37,806 nt of DNA from Myxococcota bacterium (GTDB lineage: Bacteria; Myxococcota_A; UBA9160; UBA4427): assembly GCA_029268645.1 (NCBI GenBank), contig JAQWNI010000235.1, forward strand, positions 1 to 37,806. The letters are read 5' to 3'. The notes below the pieces were generated by a model that was not told the origin of the DNA, made no database searches, and saw only the letters and a list, made by a program, of their open reading frames with translations. A program made the translations under genes and the position numbers. Shown piece by piece: positions 1 to 8,526 of the stretch. The stretch's first letter is position 1. Each line of letters starts with the position of its first letter.

Positions 1-7
1 ACGCGCC

Positions 8-907
8 ATGCATCATTGGATCTCTCTGGTCAACGTGCCGGAACTCAATCAATACCTCGACATCGCAAAGCATGCGGAATCCGTTGGCTTCTATGGGCTC
101 ACCATCGCAGACCATCTCGTGATGCCAACCGGCGAGCTTGAGTCTAAGTATCCCTACACGCCGGACGGGAAAATGTGGTGGCCCGAGGATGTGCCGTGGC
201 CAGACCCCTGGATCACCCTGACGGCCCTTGGGGTCGCTACACAAAATCTGCGGCTGGCGACCAATATTTACTTGGCCGCTTTGCGCGATCCCTTCACCGC
301 GGCCCGTGCGGTGGCCGCGGCCTCCGTCTTCACTGAAGGGCGGGTTCGTTGCGGTGTTTCTTCCGGTTGGATCAAAGAAGAATACGAACTCATGGACGTT
401 GATTTTCATACGCGAGGCCGAAGGCTCGATGAGACTATCGAAGTCATGCGCAAACTGTGGAGTGGAAAGAGCGTTTCTCACCAGGGTGACTTTTTCAGTT
501 TTGAAAACGCTCTGGCCTCTCCCGCTCCCTCCGAGCGGGTTCCTATTTGGAGCGGGGGGGCGAGCCCCGCGGCACTGCGGCGTGCAGCGCGAAATGACGG
601 TTGGCTCGGGGTTCCGATGATGGCGGAGGCTCTGGTCGACACCATCGAGGGTCTATTTTCAGCTCGTCGAGAGATGGGCAAAGAAAGCGACCCATTCGAC
701 ATTTGCTGTTCGCTGATTCAGCCACTCACCCAAGACCTCGAAGCCCAGCTCGACTCGTTGGGGGCCCACCACAACATGGTTCTGCCCTGGGTGGTGACAC
801 CCTGGGGTCGGGCCCCTTGGCTTCAAGAGGGAGAAGACGTCAGCCAGCTGGATACGAAAAAACGAGCAATGGATCGCTTCGCCGAAAAGGTGATACACCG
901 TTCGTGA
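8..907 (+). CDS. LLM class (luciferase-like) flavin-dependent oxidoreductase
   Basis: A 299-residue protein with the bacterial luciferase-like TIM-barrel pattern. It has an N-terminal strand and helix ending in AESVGFYGLTIADHL, and the family block GVSSGWIKEEYELM near residues 117-130 followed by RGRRLDE. Members use F420 or FMN to move hydride on small organic substrates; the cofactor cannot be read from sequence. A YPYTPDG stretch near residue 48 recurs in similar form (YPYTADG, YPYSDSG) in the LLM enzymes at 4604-5479 and 8527-9396, so the three look like one local subfamily. Only seven bases lie upstream, so the ribosome site cannot be judged, but the N-terminus matches the usual family start. 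It precedes the OYE-like gene on the same strand by 88 bp and probably works with it. Confidence 0.85.
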   Translation: MHHWISLVNVPELNQYLDIAKHAESVGFYGLTIADHLVMPTGELESKYPYTPDGKMWWPEDVPWPDPWITLTALGVATQNLRLATNIYLAALRDPFTAARAVAAASVFTEGRVRCGVSSGWIKEEYELMDVDFHTRGRRLDETIEVMRKLWSGKSVSHQGDFFSFENALASPAPSERVPIWSGGASPAALRRAARNDGWLGVPMMAEALVDTIEGLFSARREMGKESDPFDICCSLIQPLTQDLEAQLDSLGAHHNMVLPWVVTPWGRAPWLQEGEDVSQLDTKKRAMDRFAEKVIHRS

Positions 908-995
908 GAGCGTTTTATCTTCCCTATGGGCTCGGTCGGCCATTTATGAAAGTGGAAGCTCTATCGAAAGATCAGTGGAACAAGGAATTTTGACA

Positions 996-2969
996 ATGCC
1001 TTTTGATGCCCTTCTCAAGCCCATTCGTATCGGTCGGATGGAATTGGCCAACCGGATTGCGATGGCACCGATGACGGTCGACTATGGGAACGACGACGAG
1101 ACCCCCTCAGAACGACAAATCGCTTATTACAGTGAGCGGGCAAAGTGGAAACCCGGGTTGATTTCGCTTGAGGTCTGCAGCGTTGATCCAGAGCATCGGT
1201 ATCAATTGCATTCCCTCGGTCTCCATAGTGATTTTCAGATTGACGGTCATCGTAAATTGGTCGATGCCATTCACGCTCACGGCGTGAAGGTGCAACCACA
1301 GATCTCTCATCCTGGCCCAGAGTCAATCGCCCCATTTATTAGGCAACTTCAACCCCTTGGCCCGTCGGTGATCCGAACCGAAACGACTCAACAGGCCTGT
1401 CGCGAAATGACAATGGACGACATCGAGCGGGTGGTGGGAATGTATGGCGACGGCGCGTTGCGCGCCCGTGAAGCAGGATATGATGGGATAGAGCTTCACG
1501 CAGCACACAGCTACATGATGCTGGGTTCATTTCTGTCTCCTCTTCGAAATTTTCGAACAGACGAATATGCGGGCAAGAAATTCGAGGGACGAGCCAAGTT
1601 TATGCTCGATGTGCTGGCGAATATTCGAAGCAAAGTCGGCGAGGCTTTTCCCATCACGGTGCGGATCTCTGGCTTCGAAAGACAGCCCGGAGGCCGTGAA
1701 ATCGATGATTCACAGCGCTTGGCCCCGTTGCTGGTTGACGCGGGCGTCGACTGTTTTCATGTGAGCGGCGGCGTGGGGGATGGCAACATCACGCAAATTA
1801 TCACCGGGCCGGACTATCAACCTGGTTACAACCTCTCGTCCGCTCGCTCGATTCGCCAAGTCGTCGACGTGCCCGTGATGGTCGTCGGACAGAATATGGA
1901 TCCGGATTTCGCCGAACGGATGGTTCAGGAGGGAGAGGCGGACATTGTCGCCATGGGGCGTGCATTTCTCGCAGATCCCGAGCTCCCTCGTAAGATTCGC
2001 GACGACCAAACAGACGAGATCATTCCCTGCACCCTTTGCCAAGGTTGCGTGGACATCATGCAGAGCGAATTTAATGGTGCCGGTTGCGTGGTGAACCCTC
2101 GGGCCGGGAAGGAGCGGGAGTATCCCGTTGAGTCGGCCGCTGAAGCAAAAAAAGTAGTTGTTGTCGGCGGGGGGCCCGGCGGATTGGCCAGCGCGATCTA
2201 TGCGGCCGAACGCGGGCATTCGGTGACGTTGTTCGAGCGAGAGAAGCAGTTGGGCGGTCGCTTTCGTTTTGCGTCGACAGTCTTCCCTGGAAACCAGAAG
2301 CATTTGGACTGGTTGCTGAAAACCATAGAAAGGCTCGGGGTCGAAATTTGCCTAGAGGAAGAGGTCGATCGAGGGGCCCTTGAGGCGCTTCAGCCCGATG
2401 CGGTGATTCTGGCCACGGGAGGGCGCTACGAGTGGCCCGAGTTTCAGGGTGACGATCTGCCCCATGTCTTGACCGGACTGTCGGTGATGAATTTCCTCGA
2501 CCAGCTCTGCGATCAAGCAGCGAACGGAACGCCTTTGGATCTCGATGTGGGTGAAAAGGTGGTCGTGATCGGAGGCAACCTGATCGGGGTCGAGCTTTCA
2601 GAACACCTCGGTCGATTGGGGAAACGAGTGAGCCTTCTGGAGACGGGACGTCGGTTCGCCATGCCAGCCGGGAAGAAGCGCCGGGGCGATCATGCTGCAC
2701 GGCTCGATGCGGCACGGGTTTCGGTCAATACGGGCGTTGAAGTCAAAGGAATCTTGAGGGAGGGCGTCGTGATTGCTGGTGCGACACCGGATGATCGACT
2801 CATCGAGGCGGACACGGTGATCGTGGTCGGCCAGCCCGTCGCGGACCCGGCATTGGTCGAGCGATTCGACGGTGCGGCTCGGCAGATCCACAGTGTCGGC
2901 GACCTGGGCGGCTTCGGACTTTCCCTCAAGAGTGTTCGCGACGCCATTGAAGTGGCCTACTCGATCTGA
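996..2969 (+). CDS. NADH:flavin oxidoreductase/2,4-dienoyl-CoA reductase-like (OYE + 4Fe-4S + FAD/NAD domains)
   Basis: A 657-residue three-part flavoenzyme of the FadH/BaiCD/trimethylamine-dehydrogenase type, expected to reduce activated C=C bonds such as enones or dienoyl-CoAs. Residues 1-340 form the FMN TIM barrel with active-site block HAAHSY at 168-173. A 4Fe-4S site follows (C345, C348, C351, C364; CTLCQGC then CVVNP). The C-terminal part has two dinucleotide folds, GGGPGG at 391-396 and VVIGGNLIG at 523-531. I chose the ATG at 996 because AAGGA precedes it; a GTG seven codons upstream is in frame but has no better site. The YGGS-type motif common after HGAHGY is changed here, as it is in the paralogue at 5534-7603. 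It converges with the FAD dehydrogenase at 3060. Confidence 0.9.
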   Translation: MPFDALLKPIRIGRMELANRIAMAPMTVDYGNDDETPSERQIAYYSERAKWKPGLISLEVCSVDPEHRYQLHSLGLHSDFQIDGHRKLVDAIHAHGVKVQPQISHPGPESIAPFIRQLQPLGPSVIRTETTQQACREMTMDDIERVVGMYGDGALRAREAGYDGIELHAAHSYMMLGSFLSPLRNFRTDEYAGKKFEGRAKFMLDVLANIRSKVGEAFPITVRISGFERQPGGREIDDSQRLAPLLVDAGVDCFHVSGGVGDGNITQIITGPDYQPGYNLSSARSIRQVVDVPVMVVGQNMDPDFAERMVQEGEADIVAMGRAFLADPELPRKIRDDQTDEIIPCTLCQGCVDIMQSEFNGAGCVVNPRAGKEREYPVESAAEAKKVVVVGGGPGGLASAIYAAERGHSVTLFEREKQLGGRFRFASTVFPGNQKHLDWLLKTIERLGVEICLEEEVDRGALEALQPDAVILATGGRYEWPEFQGDDLPHVLTGLSVMNFLDQLCDQAANGTPLDLDVGEKVVVIGGNLIGVELSEHLGRLGKRVSLLETGRRFAMPAGKKRRGDHAARLDAARVSVNTGVEVKGILREGVVIAGATPDDRLIEADTVIVVGQPVADPALVERFDGAARQIHSVGDLGGFGLSLKSVRDAIEVAYSI

Positions 2970-3059
2970 AATGTCCTGTCCGATGTCTCGGGCGGTCCTG
3001 TGAACGGCGCGATCCGTCTCGCTGTTCCGCTGGGGACTCCGCACACCGCGACGAGCCGT

Positions 3060-4544
3060 TCAGCGTGACGCTTGGGCGGCCACGTTCTTCCCCGTCACTC
3101 GTCCAAAGAAGGTTGCGTCGCCGACCGACATGCCGCTCGCGTAGCCGGAGGCGGTTCGGGGGACTCCGCAGGCCGTCCGACCCGCTGCAAAAAGGCCGGG
3201 GATCGGCGCTCCCTCCAGGGTGAGCACCTCGCCGGTGGGCAAGGTGTCCAGACCGCCGAGGGTGAAGTAGGGGTAGAAGACACCGCTTCCGGGCGTGCAA
3301 TCGAGCGCCGCAAAGGGCGGCTCGATGGGCTTCAACCAGACTTCGCTCTTATGAAAGAGAGGATCTTTTCCGCTTCGGGCGTTCTCGTTGTAGAAGTCGA
3401 GGGTGTGCCCAAGCATTTGGGGGTCGAGGCCAATTTCTTCTGCCAACTCTTCGATGTTTTCGCCGGTTCCTGCAACGTCCGCATTAAGGAAAGCCGGATG
3501 CTCATAGTCGTCGTGATTGAGAATCAGATAGATTCGCTTATCGACTTGTTGGAGCGCATGGTGGGCGATCCGCGCGTGGTAGACATCTTCGTTGATAAAC
3601 CGTTGGGCTTGGGCATTGACGAAGATGCCGTGCGTCAATGAAGCGGGCGGGTAGAAGGGGAGAGTCACGAAGGCTTGGTTCATGTGGATCACCGCACCTC
3701 CTACGCCCTGGCCCATTAGAATTCCTTGACCCATATCACCGGGATTTCCGACGGGGATATTGCCCGCTTCCGCAATGTTGGGGACGTACTTCTGAAGCAT
3801 CTCCTGATTCATGACGAAGCCGCCTGCACAGAGGATGACGCCCTTGCGGGCGCGAACATTTCGTTCCTCTCCGTCCATCCGAACAACCAATCCGTAAACG
3901 GAGTTGTCGTCGTCGGCAATGAGCGTGAGCGCCCGAGTATTGTATTCGACTCGGATATCTCTCTTTTCGACATTCTCTGTGAGAACACCCATCAGCATGG
4001 GCCCGCCGTTGTCGCCTTCGACCTCGAGGTTATGGCCTCGCGGGCAGGGCTTTGCGATTTCTCGAAAGGGCCAGGCCTTTTCATTCCCTGTGTAGAGCAG
4101 GCAGTCGTCCGTTGGTGCCATGATGGCCCGCTCCTTGTACTCGCTGTCCTTGTATCGCGCGCCGAGTTCAACCAGCCAGTCGAAGTGCTCGAGGCTTCCT
4201 TCGCAATACATTCGAATCCGCTCTTCGTCTCCATATTCGCCTTGGCAGGCCATCATGTAGGCGATCATGTCCTCCGTGCTGTCTTCGTATCCGCAGGCTC
4301 GTTGGACCCGTGTGCCCCCTCCGCCTCCCATGTAGACCTCGGCACTGGAGAGGGCCGTCGAGCCACCGGCAGCAGCAGCGACTTCGAAAACGCAAACCTG
4401 CGATCCGGCATCCGCTGCCTCGATGGCCGCGCAGGCACCGGCTCCGCCAAAACCCACGATGGCGATATCGGTTTCGATATCCCAACGATCCACTGTCGAG
4501 AGTCGCTTGGGTCGGGTCGGCGTTGCACTGGATTGTTGACTCAT
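3060..4544 (-). CDS. FAD-dependent oxidoreductase of the fumarate reductase/3-ketosteroid dehydrogenase family
   Basis: A 494-residue FAD_binding_2 flavoprotein. The dinucleotide site is IVGFGGAGA (29-37), and the C-terminal FAD-binding end contains a GYASGMSVGDATFFGR stretch typical of soluble fumarate reductases, urocanate reductases and 3-ketosteroid dehydrogenases. Such enzymes add or remove hydrogen across a C-C bond next to a carbonyl. The substrate cannot be assigned, and no heme-binding domain or Tat signal is visible, so it is probably cytoplasmic. The start at 4544 has AAGGTG six bases upstream. It is the last gene of a - strand operon (TetR, OYE-like, LLM, this gene), 59 bp after the LLM gene. 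It fits a pathway that desaturates or reduces cyclic ketones, but this is inference from the neighbours. Confidence 0.85.
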   Translation of the reverse strand: MSQQSSATPTRPKRLSTVDRWDIETDIAIVGFGGAGACAAIEAADAGSQVCVFEVAAAAGGSTALSSAEVYMGGGGGTRVQRACGYEDSTEDMIAYMMACQGEYGDEERIRMYCEGSLEHFDWLVELGARYKDSEYKERAIMAPTDDCLLYTGNEKAWPFREIAKPCPRGHNLEVEGDNGGPMLMGVLTENVEKRDIRVEYNTRALTLIADDDNSVYGLVVRMDGEERNVRARKGVILCAGGFVMNQEMLQKYVPNIAEAGNIPVGNPGDMGQGILMGQGVGGAVIHMNQAFVTLPFYPPASLTHGIFVNAQAQRFINEDVYHARIAHHALQQVDKRIYLILNHDDYEHPAFLNADVAGTGENIEELAEEIGLDPQMLGHTLDFYNENARSGKDPLFHKSEVWLKPIEPPFAALDCTPGSGVFYPYFTLGGLDTLPTGEVLTLEGAPIPGLFAAGRTACGVPRTASGYASGMSVGDATFFGRVTGKNVAAQASR

Positions 4545-4603
4545 ATTGGCACCTTTTTAGTGTGTAGGCGGATTGCCGGGTCGGCTGGAGCGAGGTTCGT
4601 CGT

Positions 4604-5479
4604 TCAGCGGGTTTTTTGGATCACACCCTCAGCGTATTGTCGGAGCGCGGCGATTTTTTCATCCAGGCTCTGGGTGTCTTGGGCCCGTTGGTAGGCGTTT
4701 CGAAAACCGATTAGGACGTCGGTCACCCCAAGGTCTTCCAACCGACGCAATCCGTCAGCCCGATACGCATCGGCCGAGATGACATGAATTTCGAAAGGCA
4801 GATGGGCGCGTCCGTACTCGCTTCGGAATTGCTGGAGCTTCTCAAGCATGGGAATCAGATCCTCGCCTTGCCCCCCGGCATGAATCCAACCGTCACCGAC
4901 GCGCGCGGCTCGTCGCAACGCGGGCTCGCTATGCCCGCCAATGATGATCGGGATGGGGTCTTCTGGGACGGGGCAGATCTTCATGCTGGCGACTTTAAAG
5001 ACCTCACCCGGGTATGCGAAATACCCCCCAGCACAGAGCCCTCGAATGATGTCGATCATTTCATCGAGTCTTCGTCCGCGTCCTTTCCACGGAACATCGA
5101 CCGCAGCGTAGTCCTCGGGCCAGGGAGACAGGCCGACTCCAAGCGAGACGCGCCCGCCGGAGAGGACCGCCGCCGAACTCGCCTGCTTGGCCAAAAGCAC
5201 GGGATGTCGGAGAGGGAGTTTGACCACGCTGGTGGTGAAACGAATTGTCTCCGTGACCCCTGCGAGATAAGGAATCAGAACAAAGGGCTCAATGAAGGGC
5301 TTGTCTTCCAGAAACGCCCGATCGCCGTCGGCCGTATAGGGATAGCGGCTATCGGATTCTTCGGGGTAGCCGATGCTATCGGGGATCACGAAGGCGTCGT
5401 AACCCGCTTCTTCCGCGGCGATTGCGAGAGGCTTCATGAATTGAGGGTCGGTCATTGTTTCGAGGTAACCGAATCGCAT
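4604..5479 (-). CDS. LLM class flavin-dependent oxidoreductase
   Basis: A 291-residue luciferase-like enzyme. It has the family block RVSLGVGLSPWPEDY and RGRRLDEMIDIIRGL, then a phosphate-binding-like strand IPIIIGGHSEPALRRAARVGD. The SPWPED form in place of the more usual GW..EE is shared with the LLM enzyme at 8527-9396, marking the two as close relatives. F420H2 or FMNH2 would be the hydride carrier; substrate unknown. A TTG codon 30 bases upstream is in frame, but the ATG at 5479 gives the usual family N-terminus (MRFGYLE), with AGGAAGGA about 13 bases before it. It lies between the OYE-like gene (54 bp) and the FAD dehydrogenase (59 bp), so the three are probably co-transcribed. Confidence 0.87.
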   Translation of the reverse strand: MRFGYLETMTDPQFMKPLAIAAEEAGYDAFVIPDSIGYPEESDSRYPYTADGDRAFLEDKPFIEPFVLIPYLAGVTETIRFTTSVVKLPLRHPVLLAKQASSAAVLSGGRVSLGVGLSPWPEDYAAVDVPWKGRGRRLDEMIDIIRGLCAGGYFAYPGEVFKVASMKICPVPEDPIPIIIGGHSEPALRRAARVGDGWIHAGGQGEDLIPMLEKLQQFRSEYGRAHLPFEIHVISADAYRADGLRRLEDLGVTDVLIGFRNAYQRAQDTQSLDEKIAALRQYAEGVIQKTR

Positions 5480-5533
5480 AATGAGTAGAGTTTCCTTCCT
5501 GAGGCCCAACGGCCTTGATGAACTTGTTTGTGC

Positions 5534-7603
5534 TTAGATCGCGCAGGCGGCCTCGGCCCCCTCGAGGACGGCTTTTCGAATCAACCCCAGGCCGGTGCAG
5601 TCGCCGACGGTGTGCAACGCAGGGACGCGGCCCTGGAGTGACTCGGCGAGGGTCTCATCCGGCTCCAAGCCGCCGGCTAGAATCACGTGATCGGCGGGGA
5701 TCAATCGAGGCGTGCCGTCTTCCCTTAGAATCTCGACGCCCTGGTCAGTAATGCGCTTGATGGCCACCCCCGTGTTGACGGCCACTTGCGCCCGATCCAA
5801 TCGCTCCATGTGCTCATGGCGTCGTTTGAGGCCGACCTCCGGTGCGACCTCGTCGCCTGTTTCGAGAACGCCGACCCGACGCCCTCGGGCGGCTAAGAAT
5901 TCAGCCAGTTCAAGGCCGATAAGATCGCCCCCGATCACCAGAACACGTGCGTCAAGAGGCATCCAAACGCGCGTCCAGCGCCGCAGGCGCTCGGGTGTGA
6001 GTGTGCGCTGGAGTGGGCCGGACAGTGCGCGTAGGACCAGCCGGGTGGGAATCGAAAATGAACGTCGTGCTTCGGCGTCGAGTTCACCGGACAGCATTTC
6101 TCGAAGCCGACCGCCGGTCAAAACGTGGGGCAGTTGGTCGCCCTCGATTTTGGGTGCGATCGGCTGACCGCCTGTTGCGACAATGACCGCGTCGGGGGAG
6201 CAGGCGAGAATTTCGTCGGTGGATGCTTTTCGTCCAAGATGGAGTTCGATGGGGAGTCTTCGAACTTCTGCGATGAGCCAATCTAAAAAATTCTGATTAT
6301 CGGAATGCACCGTTGAGGCCAAAACCAGGGAGCCGCCGAGATAGGGTTTGGCCTCAAAAAGGGAAACGCGATGGCCTCTTTCAGCGGCAACCCGGGCAGC
6401 TTCCAGACCACCGGGACCGGCGCCGATGACGGCGACGTGATGGGGCGCGAGTGCGCGCTGGAGACTCAAGTCTTTTTCGCGGCCGGTTTGAGGGTTGACC
6501 GCACATTCCAGCGCAAATCGAGTCTCCATGGCATCGATGCAGTTTTGGCAGGAGATACATGGACGCACACGCTGATGCTCTCCGTTTTTGACCTTGTTGG
6601 GCAAGTCGGGGTCTGCGAGGAGCGGCCGCGCTAAGGCAACAAGGTCGGCTCTTCCCTCTTCGATGATTCGCTCGGCGAGCGCGGGATCGTGAATTCGACC
6701 CACCACGATGACCGGGACATCCACTGCTCTTTTAATGGACTCCGCTCCGGCCACATTCAGCCCGTTTGGATAATGAGAGCCATTCACCATTTGTGTGACG
6801 AGGCGATCGATGACCCCGCCGCTGACGTGAAAAGCGTTGACGCCCGCTTCCACAAGGAATGGCGCCATCCGGGCCGTATCAAAACTAGGCCGTCCTCCGG
6901 CGATGCGTTCGAATCCAGAAATTCTCAGAGTGAGGGGAAAGTCTTCTCCCGTTTCGCTCTTGATTGCGCGGACGATGTCCGTGATTGCTTTGACGCGTCC
7001 TTCTCGGCGACGGGCCGAGTATTCGTCTCGCCGGGCGTTCCGCCACGGTGTAATAAACGAACCCAGCAGCATGTAGCCGTGGGCAGCATGGAGTTCGAGG
7101 CCATCGTATCCGGCTTCGCGAACTCGCCGAGCGGCCGATCGAAACAAGTCGATGACCTGCCGAAATTGCTCCGCTGTGATTTCGCGAGAGGATGTCCCGG
7201 TTAAATAAGATTGAATGGCCGATGGGCCGAGTGCCTCAACGCCATGCATTTCCGGGCCCAGGCCGTCGGGGCCCGCATGGGCCAGCTGGGGCTGGATTTT
7301 GGCGCCGTGGGCGTGCACCGCTTCAGTGAGCGCTCGGTGACCGGAAATGACCGAGTCGTCGGCGAAGTGAATGGAGGAGGGCACCTCCTTGTGGCGCGCA
7401 TCAATGGCGCTGGCGCCGAGGGTGATCAGCCCGACCCCACCCCGGGCTCGGGCCTCGAAATAGTCGATCAAGCGCTCGGTTGGTTGGCCATCGGGCGTGG
7501 CAAATTGATTTTCCATCGGCGACATCACGATCCGGTTCCGCAGGGTCATCGAGCCGATTTCGATGGGTTGCCAGAGAGGAGAGGCCTTCACGTTGGAATT
7601 CAC
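5534..7603 (-). CDS. NADH:flavin oxidoreductase/2,4-dienoyl-CoA reductase-like (OYE + 4Fe-4S + FAD/NAD domains)
   Basis: A 689-residue paralogue of the enzyme at 996-2969, with the same three-part layout. The FMN barrel carries HAAHGY at 172-177, the 4Fe-4S cysteines are C349, C352, C355 and C367, and the FAD/NAD(P) folds begin with VIGAGPGG near 392-399. Expected chemistry is NAD(P)H-driven reduction of an alpha,beta-unsaturated carbonyl or dienoyl thioester. It starts with GTG at 7603, and that GTG overlaps the TGA stop of the TetR gene in a GTGA arrangement, so translation is probably coupled to the regulator. An insert of about 40 residues after residue 505 (rich in Leu and Arg) separates the two dinucleotide folds and is longer than in the paralogue. 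The LLM gene follows after 54 bp. Confidence 0.9.
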   Translation of the reverse strand: MNSNVKASPLWQPIEIGSMTLRNRIVMSPMENQFATPDGQPTERLIDYFEARARGGVGLITLGASAIDARHKEVPSSIHFADDSVISGHRALTEAVHAHGAKIQPQLAHAGPDGLGPEMHGVEALGPSAIQSYLTGTSSREITAEQFRQVIDLFRSAARRVREAGYDGLELHAAHGYMLLGSFITPWRNARRDEYSARRREGRVKAITDIVRAIKSETGEDFPLTLRISGFERIAGGRPSFDTARMAPFLVEAGVNAFHVSGGVIDRLVTQMVNGSHYPNGLNVAGAESIKRAVDVPVIVVGRIHDPALAERIIEEGRADLVALARPLLADPDLPNKVKNGEHQRVRPCISCQNCIDAMETRFALECAVNPQTGREKDLSLQRALAPHHVAVIGAGPGGLEAARVAAERGHRVSLFEAKPYLGGSLVLASTVHSDNQNFLDWLIAEVRRLPIELHLGRKASTDEILACSPDAVIVATGGQPIAPKIEGDQLPHVLTGGRLREMLSGELDAEARRSFSIPTRLVLRALSGPLQRTLTPERLRRWTRVWMPLDARVLVIGGDLIGLELAEFLAARGRRVGVLETGDEVAPEVGLKRRHEHMERLDRAQVAVNTGVAIKRITDQGVEILREDGTPRLIPADHVILAGGLEPDETLAESLQGRVPALHTVGDCTGLGLIRKAVLEGAEAACAI

Positions 7604-8313
7604 GCCTTCGATCCCGCCGGGAGGGTGGCTTGCGGCGTTCGAAGGAAGGCTCGCGTCACCTGGGCAGCGAGATCGTCGCTGACCTCTTGTGCGGGCCTCA
7701 GCATGCCTTCCTCAAGCCAATGGGCGAGTTCGACCTGTTGAATGGCAACCATCATGCGAGCCATCAATGCGGGGTCTCGCTGGACGAAAACCCCCGCTGC
7801 GATGCACCGCTCACAGCTCATTTTCAGACGTTCCAGGGCCGCCCGCCAAGCGCCAGTGCGTCCCTGGTCGCCAGCGGCTGATTCCTCGGTCCCCCAGGTA
7901 AAGCCGCCATGCAGGCGAATTCGAAGGAAATCCGGATTTTCTAGGAAGTAGAGGGTGGCCGCCCGAAAACCTGTGAGCAGGGCATCAAGGGGACGATGGA
8001 TGTCCTGGGCGGCCTGTAGGACTCGGGCGTGGAGGGCCTCGTCTCGGCGTTCTTGGATGGCCTCAAAGATGCTGGCCTTCCCCGGAAAAGCGGAATACAG
8101 CGTCTGAAGCGAAAGCCCCGACGCCGCTGATATCTCGCCAATCCGGGCCTCATCGTACCCGTGTTCGGCAAAAATGGGCTCAGCCGCCTCGAGGACGAGC
8201 TTTCGGTAAAGCTCCTCTTTTTGAGCGCGAGCGGCTTGCCGAGCGTCCTGGCGACTTCTCGCCCCGAAGTTGGCGGGCGTCGCCTTTTTGCTTTTTGTTC
8301 GGTGGGTTGCCAT
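7600..8313 (-). CDS. TetR/AcrR family transcriptional regulator
   Basis: A 237-residue one-component regulator. The N-terminal 30 residues are basic (Lys/Arg-rich), followed by the TetR helix-turn-helix at about 58-79 (IGEISAASGLSLQTLYSAFPGK) and an all-helical ligand domain. The ATG at 8313 is chosen because AAGG lies just upstream and the HTH is at the expected distance. The frame stays open far upstream, but that part lies antisense to the LLM gene at 8527. It is the first gene of the - strand operon that continues into the OYE-like, LLM and FAD dehydrogenase genes, and is divergent from the LLM gene at 8527. It probably represses both directions and is released by a pathway ligand, most likely an acyl-CoA or hydrophobic substrate (inference). 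Confidence 0.88.
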   Translation of the reverse strand: MATHRTKSKKATPANFGARSRQDARQAARAQKEELYRKLVLEAAEPIFAEHGYDEARIGEISAASGLSLQTLYSAFPGKASIFEAIQERRDEALHARVLQAAQDIHRPLDALLTGFRAATLYFLENPDFLRIRLHGGFTWGTEESAAGDQGRTGAWRAALERLKMSCERCIAAGVFVQRDPALMARMMVAIQQVELAHWLEEGMLRPAQEVSDDLAAQVTRAFLRTPQATLPAGSKA

Positions 8314-8526
8314 AGCTACCTTGCGAGGGGTCCCCGCGCTCGGCCACAGATCGAACCGGGTGGGGTTGCCGCTGCGAAATCCTGATTCTAGATTTATAGA
8401 CGACGATTCTAAAACACTCAACGGGACGCACGGGGGACTGGCCGAGGGGCCTGGGGCCTTCCGTAGCCCGTCTAGCCGGTCCGCCCCGCGAGGGTCGGGC
8501 GCGGCCCCTCTAGAGGAGAGAACACC
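8314..8526. promoter_or_regulatory. Divergent promoter/operator region between TetR and LLM genes
   Basis: These 213 bp separate the divergent TetR and LLM starts. Within GC-rich flanks, 8384-8411 is AT-rich and holds two copies of GATTCTA (8384-8390 and 8405-8411) exactly 21 bp apart, two helical turns. Part of the first copy forms the palindrome TCTAGA. This is the best operator candidate for the adjacent TetR. I do not see a clean -35/-10 pair on either strand. GAGGAG at 8512-8517 is the ribosome site for the GTG start at 8527. Confidence 0.35.

Noticed and set aside
2970-3059. Possible hairpin (AACGGC...GCCGTT) between the first OYE-like gene and the FAD dehydrogenase gene
   Set aside because: The arms are only six bases, far apart, and no T-run follows on either strand.
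3726-4694. 322-codon + strand frame opposite the FAD dehydrogenase
   Set aside because: It lies antisense to a clear flavoprotein with FAD motifs; the frame shows no domain and no ribosome site. Long antisense frames are common in this GC-rich sequence.
4784-5488. 234-codon + strand frame opposite the LLM gene
   Set aside because: Entirely antisense to a well-supported LLM enzyme, with no recognisable motifs.
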